Origin: Floccularia luteovirens
Lineage: Eukaryota; Basidiomycota; Agaricomycetes; Agaricales; Squamanitaceae
Reading direction: 5' to 3'
Assembly (NCBI GenBank): GCA_009739215.1
Contig: VSJF01000005.1
Span: 558,001-622,000 of the forward strand
Length of the DNA stretch: 64,000 nt
Part shown: one piece after another, positions 34,024 to 46,599 of the stretch
Layout of the letters: the number at the start of each line of letters is the position of its first letter
Position numbering within the stretch: position 1 is the first letter of the stretch
Notes under the pieces: generated by a model
The model's database searches: none
Seen by the model: the letters and a program-made list of their open reading frames with translations, nothing else
What the model was told of the DNA's origin: nothing
Position numbers and translations under genes: made by a program

Positions 34024-36077
34024 TTATTCATTAGAGTGGTCGTCCTGATATCCTCTTGCTATGCCACTTCTTCCTTGCTCCAAGACACCAGGTGCATCTT
34101 TCCCAATCCTCGTTTCTAACCCTTGATATGTACGACCTTGCAAGAATTGACCTGTCGTTGTAGTATTGGGACAACATGCCCGATATTGAAAGGAGAAGAG
34201 AAACGTACCAGCCGCGCTATCTTCTAGCGTCATTAATGAACTGTTTTGGTTTCTCAGCATGATTGCAGAATCATTTGGCGTGTCTGTCAGTTCTTGTGAT
34301 GATCCTAAATAATAGGTGATCAAGATCGAAGAAGATGTGACGATTGGTGATTTCTACCTCCGTAGCGTTTGTGATGTCGATATGTCCCGGTGATTAGAGA
34401 GAATACTGGTTGATCTGGATCTTCCTCCTCCCCCTCCTCTTGGTTATCTAACTCTATTATGTTTAGTTGTTGTAAAATGCTTGCCGTTATGCGCACCAGG
34501 TTGTGTAGAATCAGAGTACTCTCTCAAAACCTGCTCAAAGTTCAAGATATATTTTCCAGACCATGTCGGTTCAGTCTGCAAAGCGATTGCGAGTTCGTAA
34601 GGTGTGATAATGGGTTTTAAGAAATCCTTTAACAATTATTAGATGAAGGAATCTTGCAGTGTAGAAAAAACCACTGACTTTTGCTTCGATTAAGCTATTT
34701 TCTGGACATGCAACCAGAACAAAGCACTCGATTTCCAGAAAGTTCGCCAACTTTGACGGATTCAACTTGCCAACACTAATTGTATACGTCTTTTTTCTAT
34801 GTTTTGTTAATATTTTACGTAGGTGTTGGATGAGAGGTAGATATGAGGCTGTTATACAATAACGTGTTATTTGATATAAATGAGACTGTAAACCAGGCGA
34901 CTCACCAACACCAAGTGTACCGACTAAGATACCAAAGACATCCGCATCACGAGCCTTTTGCACGGTCGCGTATCTCCGCATTAGGAGCTTGTTTGTTCTG
35001 GAGGATTCTATTCGAGCTATATTGGTTGCTGGATCGAAACTATATACCTGCCGCCAAAGAGGAGGTTGGTGATGGAGCTGCGCGAGTGTAGTAAAAACTA
35101 ACATCACAAAAGGCGTTGGTCATCAATAAGTTAGTGAGACCAAGACTCTCCCCTCCGACATAGAATATAAGAGATGGCTGTTGTGACGCGGGGTCTTCTG
35201 TGGTCGAGGTGGCTTCCAGAACGTTCGTTGGGAATAGATTTGTGGAGATTTCTCTGTATATGATTGATAAATTATATTGTTGGAGTTCCTGACGCAGCTT
35301 GATCAAGAGCTCATCTGAATATGAGTGATGAAATTAGGTGGGTTTATGGTATTGAGAGATCTCAGACTCACTCATTTGATGTGTATATACGACATCATGT
35401 CGCAACGTCAATATTTGCGGTGGCATATCCGAAGATGCGTCCGACAGTTCAGAAGACTTGTTTTGTTTTAATAAATTTGCCAATCGTTCGGCACAAAGGT
35501 CGACAGATATGGGTTTCTTCCCAAACACATAAATAACAGGTAACCGGGATGGTCTAAGAATGGAATAAAATCAAAGAAATTGGGGTTGTTTGAAACACTA
35601 ACTGGCTAATACAAGCATATCCGTAGTGTATCATTGCGTCAGCGTTGACATGTTGAGCGGCAACTTCATCTACGCAACAACTTCATATCGCGACAATAAA
35701 ATGTTAGATCTCATAATTCATGTCAGTGGGAGCACAGCATGCCTGCCATAGGAAGTATCTGCCAAAATATAAAGTTCACGACCTTGTCCGATCCGAGATT
35801 TGAATTTTCTGTATATCGGCACGGAATCATGTAATAGTTCATCCGGGAATTGGAGCGCAATCTGTAGGAGTTGTGGGACAAAGTTGTTAAAGGGAGAATA
35901 ATTGCTCACTCTCTTATAATCTTTCTCTACAATTTCTTTTGCTGTCCGTTCAATCTCATAAAAATCATCAAACTCGTCTTCTTGAAGTGTACGAGTGACG
36001 TCTTCTGGCCGTACATCAATTGTGCGAGTAATCGCGTCCTCACCTGATGCTGAGAAAGCGGTGGATTCCTCTGCCAT
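34024..36077 (-). CDS. DPH2: Diphthamide biosynthesis protein 2
   Basis: Start at 36077 ([20 protein letters not shown]), TAA at 34024-34026. Recognisable segments are [94 protein letters not shown] and a C-terminal [11 protein letters not shown]. The cysteines (CC in SYGSCC, the C 22 residues later, and the C of ACPENS) match those described for eukaryotic Dph2. Dph1-Dph2 is a radical SAM-type iron-sulfur enzyme that transfers 3-amino-3-carboxypropyl to a histidine of elongation factor 2, the first step of diphthamide synthesis. One intron (35681-35742) must be GC-AG. It is divergent from YPP1 across 121 bp. Confidence 0.92.
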
Positions 36078-36198
36078 ATGTTCAGATAAGTCTCAAGAAT
36101 AAATTGTAAAGAAACTGAAATTGTTTGACTTTGGATATGATTTCTGTTTACTATAATATCTTCCGTCACACCATGTCACTCTAAAGTCTATTTTATAC
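36078..36198. promoter_or_regulatory. Short shared promoter of DPH2 and YPP1
   Basis: Only 121 bp separate the two divergent start codons, so both promoters must lie here or overlap the opposite 5' exon. No TATA box is obvious. Confidence 0.5.
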
Positions 36199-39100
36199 AT
36201 GTCCCACCAGAAGGACGTACACTACTGGTCCCAGTTGCGCGCGGCGTTGACATCGGGACAATGGACGTCCCAATTCCCTGCAAAAGCTCCCAACGGAACC
36301 GCATTGTCGTGGTCTGAGCTAATCCGTAAATTCAATAAGCACTGCAAAGGATTTACTGAATTCGCCGAAGTGGCGTCACATACCAAAACTCTTGCGGTCC
36401 TTTTGGCTTCGAGGACAAAGGAGGAGAAGGATACACTCAGGCATACAAACCAGCCAAACTTGGGGGTAAACGAAGAATATGTGCTGCCTCAAGAACGTTT
36501 GGGGGAGGCAAGGGCATGTTATGACGCATTGAAGAGCTTAGATTCCTCTAACTGTAAAGTGAGTACGTCTATGCCGGTATAAGCTCGTTACGCCCGACTG
36601 ACGTTTCCTTATCAAGTCCGTCCTTCTTGCTCTTGCTTACCATGCATATGCACTTGGAAATCCATCCGAATGTCTTTCCCACCTCGAACACCTCCCAGAC
36701 CTACTCAACATACGGAGTCGAATTCCTTATAGTTCTGCCACCACTTTACCTCCCTCGAACTCGTCGACTTTGGGAGTCAGCACTCAAATGTCAATTACAT
36801 CCGCCGCTCCCACCTTTGCAACTCTAGTTGATTCCCACTTTAATGAGGTTCGGGATGGTAGAGGGTGGTCCATGACGGAAACCCTAAGGAGTATCTGTCT
36901 GCAAGGTGCTTATCCGTCTTGAATTTATCTTCATCAACTCCCTAGCCTCAAATCACACATATGACACTTTCTAACATGTATTCTGTAGGACTGTCATACG
37001 AAAAATTATATCCTGAAGACCCTCTGAGAGCATTAAAAGTATACGATACTGCTATTCCCCTTTTCGACGTCCTTCTATCTGAATTCACTACATGCACTGC
37101 ACCGAACGCATCGGGCAAATCCGACTTTTCTACGTTTCCTCAATTTCGCGAACTATGGCAATGGGTTGAGCTCCTAGTCTGGAGGGCTGTTGTACTCAAT
37201 GCAAAATTATTTCCTGTGTTGGAACGTAATGACGGAGAGGAAAACACGTTATGGAGATGGCTATCAATATACTCCTTATGCAGTGTCTCCTGGCCACCAG
37301 ACTTTGCTACAACACATCGTTCTACAATTTCCACCCTTTATTTACGAGCTCTTATTCTTCGCAACCGGTCCCCAATTCCTCAAAAACAAATGTCAAAAGA
37401 TCATCCCGCATGGCTTCACACTGCCCGTACAGTCGTACAAGACTTTCGTGCTATATTGAACGTATGCACAAAATTTCCGCGTGCTGGACGTAGGAATATG
37501 AGAGTGGAAGAATTTGTTGATTTGTGTGTTGCAGTCTGGGAAGCCAGTGGTGCTGTCGGCGAGCATGCCGGATGGGTGATTGATGTAAGTTCCATCATAA
37601 TTCAATTACCAGTAGATAGCTTTGACGGTCATTTCTAGATTCTCTGGTGGGCTACGCGTCTTACATTCAATTCATCAAGAGTTTTGAGGCACATGACGCG
37701 TTTATTACACTTTTCCGGCGATACACCTCTGGCAATACGAACCCTTCGGCTATATGTGCAAGTAGTCGGAAAGGCATGGCAAGCTAGCAAAGAAGGGGTG
37801 GGAGAAGACACTGACACAGATGAATATTGGGTAGAGACCCTGGTTTTTGGTGCCCGCATGCTTTGCAGATACGCTTCGACGTTACCAGGATTGGAAGGGA
37901 TTTCAAACATTCGAGAAGCAGGGGTATTAGTCGTGAAAGCTCGAACAAGGCTCGATGTGAACAATAAAAGGTTAGGTGCAAGTATAGAGCTGGCAGATGG
38001 TGTATACCGTTCTATCTATGCTCTTACAGGTAAACCATCTTCCTATCTGTGTTAATTTTTCCCTGATGGTGTAATCACAGAAAATGACTCCCACAAGCGT
38101 CCAACCGAGCTAGAAGCTGCACATTCATGTTTCCTGAAGTCCGTTGAAACGTACTCCACTCCTTCTGGTTGTTACCATCTTGCGCTTTCTTTCTCTCGTG
38201 CTGGTCCTTTATATGACGTCCAAAAAGCAACGGAATTTGCAGGCTTGGCAGTAGAAGCAGACCCATCAGAAGTTAGATATTGGCATCTTCTGGGGCTACT
38301 GCTGACGGTAGCTGAGAAGTGGAAAGAGGCAGCAGTGATTCTGGAGCATGGCGCTGGTCTTGATGATGTTGAGGTGGAAGAGACTCCGGATAACCAGACA
38401 GACAATGCGACCCCAACAAATGTCACTGAAAAATCGGAAAACAAAAAGGACGCCGAGGCAGTGGGTAATATCGTTCCGAACAACGGGAATGAAGATGCAA
38501 CCCAAGTCAAGCAAAATAGCGAGCGAAAGGAAGTGAATGGTGTCAAAACTGGTTCTTCCAATCCGGTATACCTGCTCCAAAGGGACACTTCTAACGTGCC
38601 TCCAGCATCTCAATTACTGATGTCCATGCTGGAGACTGGTTGTACCTCAAAACATGATGCTTTCCTATGGTCATTGCAATTACGAATGACACAAGCTACT
38701 TTAGTGGAGGTAATGACAGGAGCTGAGGGGGCTGAGTTAGTCTGGGTGGATATATTTTCCTGGATTGCCGAAAAGAAGGGTGCCGCGGGCGAATGTGAGG
38801 ACTCTCTGAACCATTTTCATAAACAAAAGTTGATAACATTCTCATATCAGCATTACCAAGGCCATCTATTGACGGTACCCGACATTCGGTTATAGCTTCC
38901 ACCCGTTCTCCCTCAACACATGCTACAAGGATAACCGACGAGGAAAAACTAAATCCAGATCAAAATTATATCTCGCCAATCGTTGAGGCACCAATAAACG
39001 ACCAACAACAGAATCTCGTTATCACTGTCTCCCAACCATCTCCACAGCATGACTCATTTACGGGGGAACAGGAAGGAGAATCTGTAACATCTGAAAAAAA

Positions 39101-40091
39101 GGATTACGCTGGATTAGGTGTCAAGCGTTCTACGTCTGTTGATAGGGATACTTCTAAATCAAAAAAGGTTCAACAAATGTTGAAGAATAGGGTGCATAAA
39201 GGGCAAGCGAGGATATCTGCTGTTTCTAGGAAGATCGGTCATGGAGTTGTTAGGAATGGTAGTTTGCGACGCTCAAGCTCAACTCCTGGTAAAGAAATCA
39301 TCTATTCATCGTAATCATGATCTGGATTATTTACTCGTTAACTAGATTTCCATGCTGCCCTGCGACAAACATCCTATCAGGCATCCTCAATACATTCGCG
39401 TAAACGTCTCAGTTCAATAATACAATCAAACGATAGAACTCCTACCGAATCTCCCCCACCGCCTCCACCTCCTGCAAAGCAGCCTGCACCGGAAATCAAA
39501 AGAAACAGTCGAGCTGCGAGAGAGAACCGTCTTTTGAGTGACTTGTGGTTGATGTCTGCAGCAACCTTCCGCAGGTTGGGAAAAATTGATCAATCTAAAG
39601 GCGCTATTCAAGAAGCTGAAGTTAGGGATGAACATAATCCAGGTGTTTGGGTACAGGTATGTTTTTAAAATTATTCTTGGATTCAGTTGTTCCAACTGAA
39701 TAAAAATTTATAATACCAGCTTGGGCTTTATTACATTTCTCTCGGTCATCGTCAACATGCAATTGATACCTTCCACAAAGCATTATTCATCTCCCCAGAC
39801 GACATCCCCGCTACTGTACATCTATGTCGGTTATATCTGACGCCTGATTCTGAAAACAATAACTATCCATATGGTATCAACCCTGTCCATGTTGATCTGG
39901 CAGCAGGCATGTTGTCGCACTTGACGAGGGGAAATGGTTGGGATGTTCCGGAGGCTTGGTATTATTTGGCAAAGGCTTATGGATTGCAAGGAAGAAAAGA
40001 TCGTGAACGGAAATCTTTGACTTTTGCGTTGACACTTTCGGAGGGACGTGGAATTAGAGATATTGGGTCTGCGTTGGGTTGGTGCATGTGA
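36199..40091 (+). CDS. YPP1: Ypp1/TTC7-like TPR protein
   Basis: Start at 36199 (MSHQKDVHYWSQLRAALTSG), TGA at 40089-40091, about ten introns; over 1000 residues. TPR-like helices run through the protein: YHAYALGNPSECLSHLEHLP, SYEKLYPEDPLRALKVYDTA, WVIDILWWATRLTFNSSRVL, then ELEAAHSCFLKSVETYSTPS, CYHLALSFSRAGP, LAVEADPSEVRYWHLLGLLL, and at the C-terminus YISLGHRQHAIDTFHKALFI and AWYYLAKAYGLQGRKDRERK. A long disordered Ser/Glu/Pro insert lies between about 38370 and 39480. This is the layout of yeast Ypp1, the TTC7 homologue, which with Efr3 anchors the PI4-kinase Stt4 at the plasma membrane. A protein-wide alignment would be needed to exclude another TPR family, but the fit is good. Confidence 0.82.
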
Positions 40092-40599
40092 GCTTAGAAC
40101 CCGGATAGAATTTTCTCTCCTCTCTTCTTTTTTTAAATTACGTTTCCACACTCGCATACTGTTGCAACACTGGATGGATTACATTTTAAAATTTACTGAC
40201 CTTAGTGAAAAAATACTTTTGGATGGAATACATTTTTTAAACTGCGTTCTTTCAACTTAATGGAAGTAATAGAAAAATTGGTTAAAAAGCATAGATGGGT
40301 TTGGGTGTCGGAACTCCGGGTTATTTCATGTAATACATAGTTACAAAAAAAGTCACGAATTAACCTTTGATAACTCGTAATTAATAACAATCTTTTCACA
40401 TAAAACGAGCTTTGGTAGAGAGGGGATAAAACAAACACAAAAACAAAAAAAAGGATGACGCATCGAGGTTAATATCTTTGGTATTAGGTATTGTGGTATC
40501 ATTTTGGTCCGATCGAAGCTAGTAAAGTTTGGGAAAGTGCATATACATGAGTATGTGTGTGGATGGATGGATGGATGGCTGAAGGGGTGCGGGTATCTT
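40092..40599. other. Intergenic between converging genes, with a GGAT microsatellite
   Basis: AT-rich spacer between the YPP1-like stop and the 3' end of the next gene. A (GGAT) tandem repeat of about five units lies at 40559-40579. Confidence 0.5.
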
Positions 40600-43014
40600 T
40601 TAATGTTGGCTTCTTCTTTCTTCAACGATACTCTTGATCCATCTAAGAAGTACAGCTTCTAGCATATCTTGCCAACCGTCTTCTTTCCTTGCGACAATTT
40701 TAGGGTCAAAAAAAATTGGCGGCTCAATTTTTCGTATAGGGTTGTCGGTATTGTTGTTATTAGATGTGGAGCTTTGTTTCATTGGTTGAGATGGATTTTG
40801 AATTGGGAGGAGGTACCGGATTCTCAATGCTCTGTCATTAAGAAAGAAAGAAATTTTAGTCTGCAGCTAGGAGGGAAGAATGATAAAGAGAAAACACACC
40901 CAACCCATAATCTGAGATTATCTATTCTTCTGAAAGTCCAGCCCTTCTTACCGCCTTCCCCTCCAGAATCGCTTCCAGCTGCTTGTTCGAGGGCGATTAT
41001 ATCGTGGATAGCATCTTTGGTAACATACCCCCATGCGTTTCCTGATTTCCTCACACAAGAATTATATGCGACGCAAAGAAGTTGGCCGGATGATAAGCTA
41101 GCAAGGAAACTTTCGCGTGATGTAGGAGGGGACAGGACCGGTAACAGATACGGAGGGAGGAAGTATGACAGAATTGCATGTGCCCGGCCTTTTGTGAATA
41201 GAATTTATAAAGTTAGTTCGGGGGGGTGATTTTGTAAGGAGGAAATTAGTTTACTAACGTAGTTCATCATTTGTGAATGCGCTTCTCCGAGCCCACTCTG
41301 GAAGATCCTCCTCATCCACACTTTCCTCTCCTTCCTCATCCTCTCGAATACCTTCCATACTTTCCGGCTCTTCCGTCAAACTCATATTCCTCATCGTCTC
41401 AACCATTCCGGTTGACACCCTCCGTTTACTGGTATCAGGGACCCCAAGGAACGTATTCATACTTCTTCCCTCACCATCACCCGCACTGACTCTTCTCGAT
41501 TTTAACTTCGATGCAGTTTTCCCTGCCTTCTTCTTCCGTTCTCTTTCCCAGCCTCTTTCTTGCTGCTCCCCAGTTGTTCTGCCCCCAAATAATACCTCGT
41601 CGACCGCATCTAGATATGTGCTAACTGCATTCCGTTCCTTCTGTAGATCATCAAGGCGGATATCTTGCTTATATAACCAGCCACTACCGAGAACGAGACG
41701 TTCATCCCAGGGCTCTCTTTTCTCTTCATCAGAATCTCCGTTGTTAAAATCGTCGTCGTCGTCGTCTTCCCAGACAGGGACACTCTCATAGCGACCTTGT
41801 ACCTGCACGAGTGAAAATGAGAACGACATTTCTGGATCGATGTCCTGAGAGCCGACGTTGGATGGTGGTCCATGTGAGCCTTCAGGATACTCAGGAGGTA
41901 AATCTTGCGTGCCACCATTCGGGCTTGTGAATCTAGAGCGTGAACCACCTTGTGAACCAATACCATCACTCTGCGCATCATAAGCCTCATCGCTTAAAGG
42001 CAAGCGAGATTTCTCTTCCAGTTCTCTAAGCACTGTCAGGACCTCAAGTGCTGCTTTACGGATCAGAGTTAACGGATCAGGTGGCGGCTGTGATTGAATT
42101 TGTAGGGACGTGGAAGAAGTTTGCTGGGGTACGTTAGGGTTCAAACCCTTGGGCCGAAATTGGGCTCGGATTGTGCCCACTGATTCGTCAGGTAGGTAGA
42201 AGAGGTAGTTGCGTATTGAACGAATGGCACGCGTCGTGGTTTTGAGGACATCGAGAACATCGAACCCAGCACTTGAAGCGACAATCCCTGGACCCAGCAA
42301 GCCAGGTTTCTTATCTGACTTCCCTAACGTTACATCAATACTCCATGCGCGTGTCACGGCGTTCAAGTCATCGACGACGCCCGGGAGAAGTGAGTCTGGA
42401 TCTGTCTCGTATGTTTTAACAAATGGTGGATATGCGACACGGTCAGGTGTTGGGGATATTGGCGGTGGTAGTGGAATGTCTTCTTCAACGCTGTCAAGAG
42501 ATACTGTTTGCGGGACCATTGACATTCCACCAATCGCAGGTACAAGGCCACGATGTTTCTTATCCATATGACTGAATATGGATTTGTCAGTAACTTTGAA
42601 GTATTATGAAAACAGAGAAAACGCGAAGGAAAATGTCTAAACTGTGAAGGATTTCATATTCCCTAGCCCTTGTTGGATTCATATAAAACACCAATGCAAT
42701 TTATAGGAATACGTATAATGACCTTTGGGTGAATCGAAAGTGACTTACTTTTTCTTTGACATGATGCCTGTCTTCGTGAAATAGTGCTGCAAGTGTTCGA
42801 TACTTCCTAAAGCCAAAACACTCTCGCGTTTAGCTGCACTACGACTGAACGGTTTCAGGGGTTTACTGCCTGGGTTCATGTTCGGGTAAAAGGCAGTTTG
42901 CCTACGTGATTTCTTGATAGGCGATGATTCAGATGTAGTACTCATAGCCACCCCGCCAGTTGAATCTGGGGTAAGAACTAGTGGGGTGGTGGAAGTGGAA
43001 GAGTCTGAAGCCAT
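40600..43014 (-). CDS. Conserved protein with calponin-homology-like C-terminus
   Basis: Four exons: 43014 to about 42745, the main exon about 42563-41257, about 41210-40890 and about 40840-40600. The last intron uses a donor after LRLWVG, giving GALRIRYLLPIQNP. The N-terminus is Ser/Thr-rich and includes EHLQHYFTKTGIMSKKK. The centre has a predicted helical segment (DVLDVLKTTTRAIRSIRNYL) and long acidic or low-complexity parts (a run of six Asp). The C-terminal part resembles a calponin-homology fold: AILSYFLPPYLLPVL, SFLASLSSGQLLCVAYNSCV, RKSGNAWGYVTKDAIHDIIA, GWTFRRIDNLRLW. Similar proteins are known to me as uncharacterised fungal proteins. A role with actin or cell polarity is only a guess from that domain. 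Confidence 0.65.
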
Positions 43015-43353
43015 GGGGAGATAAGAGGGGTATAGTAGTTACTAGAAAACTGTAATAAATCAGCTTCAATTTCCGTCCAATGATGGGTGTCCGTGGGAAC
43101 TCGGCTACTCAACACATCAAACAACACTCTCTGCAGTTGCATGTACATAATGAAAGCTAAGCAAATAATTAACCAGAGTATTTCATACTATAATTACTTG
43201 GATCACAAGTCCAATGACTTGGCATTGAGAAGGTATGCACATAGACTAAGAAAAAGGGAATACCCAGAAGACAGAGTAAGGACGATGATGTCTGTCTCCC
43301 TGTCTATGGCGAGTAGAGAAAATCGAAGGAAGAAGGGCTTGCCAGAATGACTC
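43015..43353. other. Intergenic, nothing seen
   Basis: A spacer of 339 bases between two minus-strand genes. The 87-codon plus-strand frame at 43087-43350 ends at the TFIIS 3' end and has no features. Confidence 0.5.
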
Positions 43354-44724
43354 TCACGAGAACTTCCACCTAAACAATCAATGTCAGCATGCTACAAAAG
43401 GTGAGGGTAGAAACAATAGAATTACTTATTGCCACAGACGGTGCAGCTGAATATTTTGTTAGTAACCCCATAAAATTAAGCGGTAAGATTTTACATACGT
43501 CACGAAAGTCTGATGTTGCAGATTCAATCGATTAGAAAACTTTCGTTAAAAATACACAATAACGTACTGTCATAGGTTCATCGGCACTGCGGGTCTGGGC
43601 TTGACGATAGATACATTTACGCTGTGCGGAATGAGAGACATATCAAGACATCCGAATAGAGTTCACATACTTGTTTACACCTCGAACATTGGAACGCATC
43701 TGTTTCAGCCTGACGCTCTCCAGCTGCAAGGGAATTGTGAAAGTTTTCTTCTTGGATCTTCTTATCAGCGGCTTTTCTCTCTTCTGATGCCATTTCCTTG
43801 CAGAGATAAATAAAAATTTAATTCAATTTTTTAACAACATTTTTGCCGGGACACACCTGACTTGTCATTTTGGTAAACCTCTCTACAGGTAGCTCACCCG
43901 AGACAACGTTTTCTCGAAGACTCGGATTGTTTTTATCCTTCAAGTTGACGAATAACGATCGTATCTTGGCCTTGTAAGTAGCCGTAGTTCCGTTGCAGTC
44001 AGTATGAACACATTTTTCTATGCCTTGTGCCTTTTTCAAAATATGATCAATTGCTGAGAATAATAACGTCAGCTGCCTGCAGGCTGGCAGTAAATCAGAT
44101 GACTCACGAGCGGCAGCATCAAATGCGAGTGCATCGTAAAGTAGTTCAATGCATTTGTCTCGTGTGATATCTGCAGTGCCGCCTTTGATTCCATCACCCT
44201 TTGCCGTCCGGGTATCTTGCTTGCCAGTAGTAGGAGTAGTTGGTGTACCCGAATTACTGGTTACAGACTGCTTCCGATCTGTAGAATGTAAATCAAACAA
44301 TCAAAGAGAACTGCTTTCCAATTAACATACCTAAGTGCTTTCCGTTTGGAGTGTTCTTGCTGGCACCTCCAGGCTGCTTAGCTTTCTCTACTGCGTTCTT
44401 CCACTTCTTCACAATTTCCTTCGCCAGATCAGCAACATCCTTCGAGTTGTGTGTACGTAGTTTCCCGACTGCTAACCCGACTTTGCTTTCCTGAAATAGG
44501 AAGATGAAAAGATTGAGAAGAAATAAAAATAAAAACTCACCCGTAAAACAGCTTCTGTTACTTCATGTTCGTTTTTCAAAATATTGAGGATGCTGACGAT
44601 ATCCTATACACAAGTTAGCGAGAGTGACGGAAGTACCTTTGAGAAATCAGTCAATACATACCGAAGGTGTCGACGCATTTTGTAACTGCTTTACAAGGGC
44701 TTTCAACTCGGTTGCACCCGTCAT
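43354..44724 (-). CDS. DST1: Transcription elongation factor TFIIS
   Basis: Start at 44724 (MTGATELKALVKQLQNASTP), TGA at 43354-43356, about nine introns. All three domains are present. The N-terminal LW domain (residues 1-80) includes SILNILKNEHEVTEAVLRES and LAKEIVKKWKNAVEKAK. The central domain has CIELLYDALAFDAAA, ATYKAKIRSLFVNLKDKNNP and SGELPVERFTKMTSQEMASE. The C-terminal zinc ribbon has CSRCKQRKCIYRQAQTRSAD, EPMTTFVTCTVCGNKWKFS with four cysteines and the acidic Asp-Glu pair that enters the RNA polymerase II active site and triggers cleavage of backtracked RNA. It acts in the nucleus. It is divergent from PRP46 across 222 bp. Confidence 0.95.
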
Positions 44725-44946
44725 GATTCTGCTTCCCGATACTCTTCAGCTATCTACGAGTTTACAAGGAGTTTGTATCAACAAGTTTCTGTCTTTCGTA
44801 TGCACAGACAACACAAGCCAATCCCTCTTGTTGGTAGCAAAGGAGAGATAAGCTCTGAGACGACGTGGGACTCACCTTCCACTCCAAATAAGTATAAACA
44901 GTACTCTTGTTTTCACATTTCTTTGGTCGTCTCACTTAAAATCACA
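44725..44946. promoter_or_regulatory. Shared promoter of TFIIS and PRP46
   Basis: A 222-bp divergent spacer between two nuclear housekeeping genes. The plus side is C/T-rich before the PRP46 ATG; no TATA box is clear. Confidence 0.5.
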
Positions 44947-46599
44947 ATGGCGACAGCGGCCACAATTCCTCGTCTCGATACTCTATTTCAGAAAAGCTCA
45001 AAGCGTACAAGAGATATATTTGCAGCGGAACACGATGAATTGTGGCAAGAAGAGGAAAGCAGGTTCGGTTGTTACAATGACATATCTTTAATGAAGCAAA
45101 ATATAACTGTAATGACACAGTGCGCGTCTTCGGTTGGCTGTGAAGATACATGACGAGTACCGGGATTTCAAGGAGCTACCAGCAGCTCTTCTTGCTCAGC
45201 AAGGATCCGTCGGGCCCTCTCGTCCACCAGAAAATAGGAAGCTAATAACCTCAGGAGGTGTGTGTTATGCCAAGAATTTTGACTATCTTATTAATACCTT
45301 TTGGTCATTGCAGCCGCAGATACAAATACATCACGAATGATTGCTACAATAGACAAAACACCACAAGCTCAACCGTCCACTTTCTCATCTTCCACCAAAC
45401 TCTCACAGGCTCTAACTCTCCACAAGACAACACGAACCATTAAACCTACATATCATCCCCCATGGAAACTTGTTCGTGTTATCTCAGGGCATTTGGGATG
45501 GGTAAGGAGTGTGGCTGTGGAACCAGGGAACAAATGGTTTGCTACTGGTGCTGGTGACCGAGTGGTGAAGATTTGGGATTTAGCTTCGGGAGAGTTGAAG
45601 TTGTCGCTGACTGGACATATTTCTACTGTGCGCGGTTTGGCAGTTTCTCCACGCCATCCATATCTGTTCTCGTGTGGTGAGGATAAAGTGAGTTAACACT
45701 GTGCTCTTGCCTTTTGCTTATCTCATTTCATAAAACTTTCAGATGGTAAAATGTTGGGACCTCGAAGCCAACAAGGTCATCCGCCATTATCATGGTCACT
45801 TATCCGGAGTGTATTCATTATCCTTACATCCTACTCTTGATGTGCTGGTCACTGCTGGTCGAGACGCTTCAGCCAGAGTCTGGGATATGCGGACGAAGGC
45901 TCAGATCCACGTATTGTCCGGTCATACTGCTACAGTAGCCGATGTAAAATGTCAGGAATCTGATCCACAAGTCATAACTGGCAGTATGGACTCCACAGTC
46001 AGGTATGCAAGCAAATATTTGATATCCCAGTCGGTGATTTAACTCTTTTCTTCTAGACTATGGGACCTCGCCGCTGGAAAAACAATGACGACACTAACAC
46101 ACCATAAAAAATCAGTTCGTGCTCTTGCCATCCATCCTACCGAATACACCTTCGCGTCTGGTTCGGCTGGCGGGAATAACATCAAAAAATGGAAATGTCC
46201 AGAAGGAACATTCGTGTTCAACTTTAGCGGTCACAACGCTATTATAAATACCCTCTCCGTTAACGCCGAAGGTGTATTTTTCTCTGGAGGTGAATATCTA
46301 TTTTCTGGTAATCATGATTTTCTCCGACCTTTTCAATATTAGCCGATAACGGCACACTAACTTTCTGGGATTATGACACCGGAACACCTTTCCAAAATCT
46401 TGACGATGTTCCCCAACCCGGCTCACTCGAAGCCGAAGCTGGTGTATTCTGTTCAACGTTTGACCATACGGGTACTCGGTTGATTACTGGAGGCGCTGAT
46501 AAAACTATCAAGGTGCGTCTTCCTCAATTTCTTTATCGTTCTTGTCTTGCCTAAAAATAACGCTTATTTTTGTAGGTATATGCGGAACAGTCGCAGTAG
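44947..46599 (+). CDS. PRP46: Pre-mRNA splicing factor Prp46/PLRG1 (WD40)
   Basis: Start at 44947 ([20 protein letters not shown]), TAG at 46597-46599, with seven or so short introns. An N-terminal helix region is followed by [13 protein letters not shown] sequence and a seven-bladed WD40 propeller: [120 protein letters not shown], then [17 protein letters not shown] and [15 protein letters not shown]. Prp46/PLRG1 is a core member of the Prp19-Cdc5 (NTC) complex of the activated spliceosome. The closely spaced blade motifs and the C-terminal KVYAE ending are characteristic. Confidence 0.94.

Noticed and set aside
41273..41791. 172-codon Ser/Arg-rich plus-strand frame
   Set aside because: It is the antisense shadow of the large exon of the CH-like gene; the Ser-rich content mirrors Glu/Asp/Arg codons on the true strand.
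43087..43350. 87-codon plus-strand frame between the CH-like gene and TFIIS
   Set aside because: It ends in the spacer next to the TFIIS stop, is Lys/Arg/Tyr-rich by chance and has no recognisable features.
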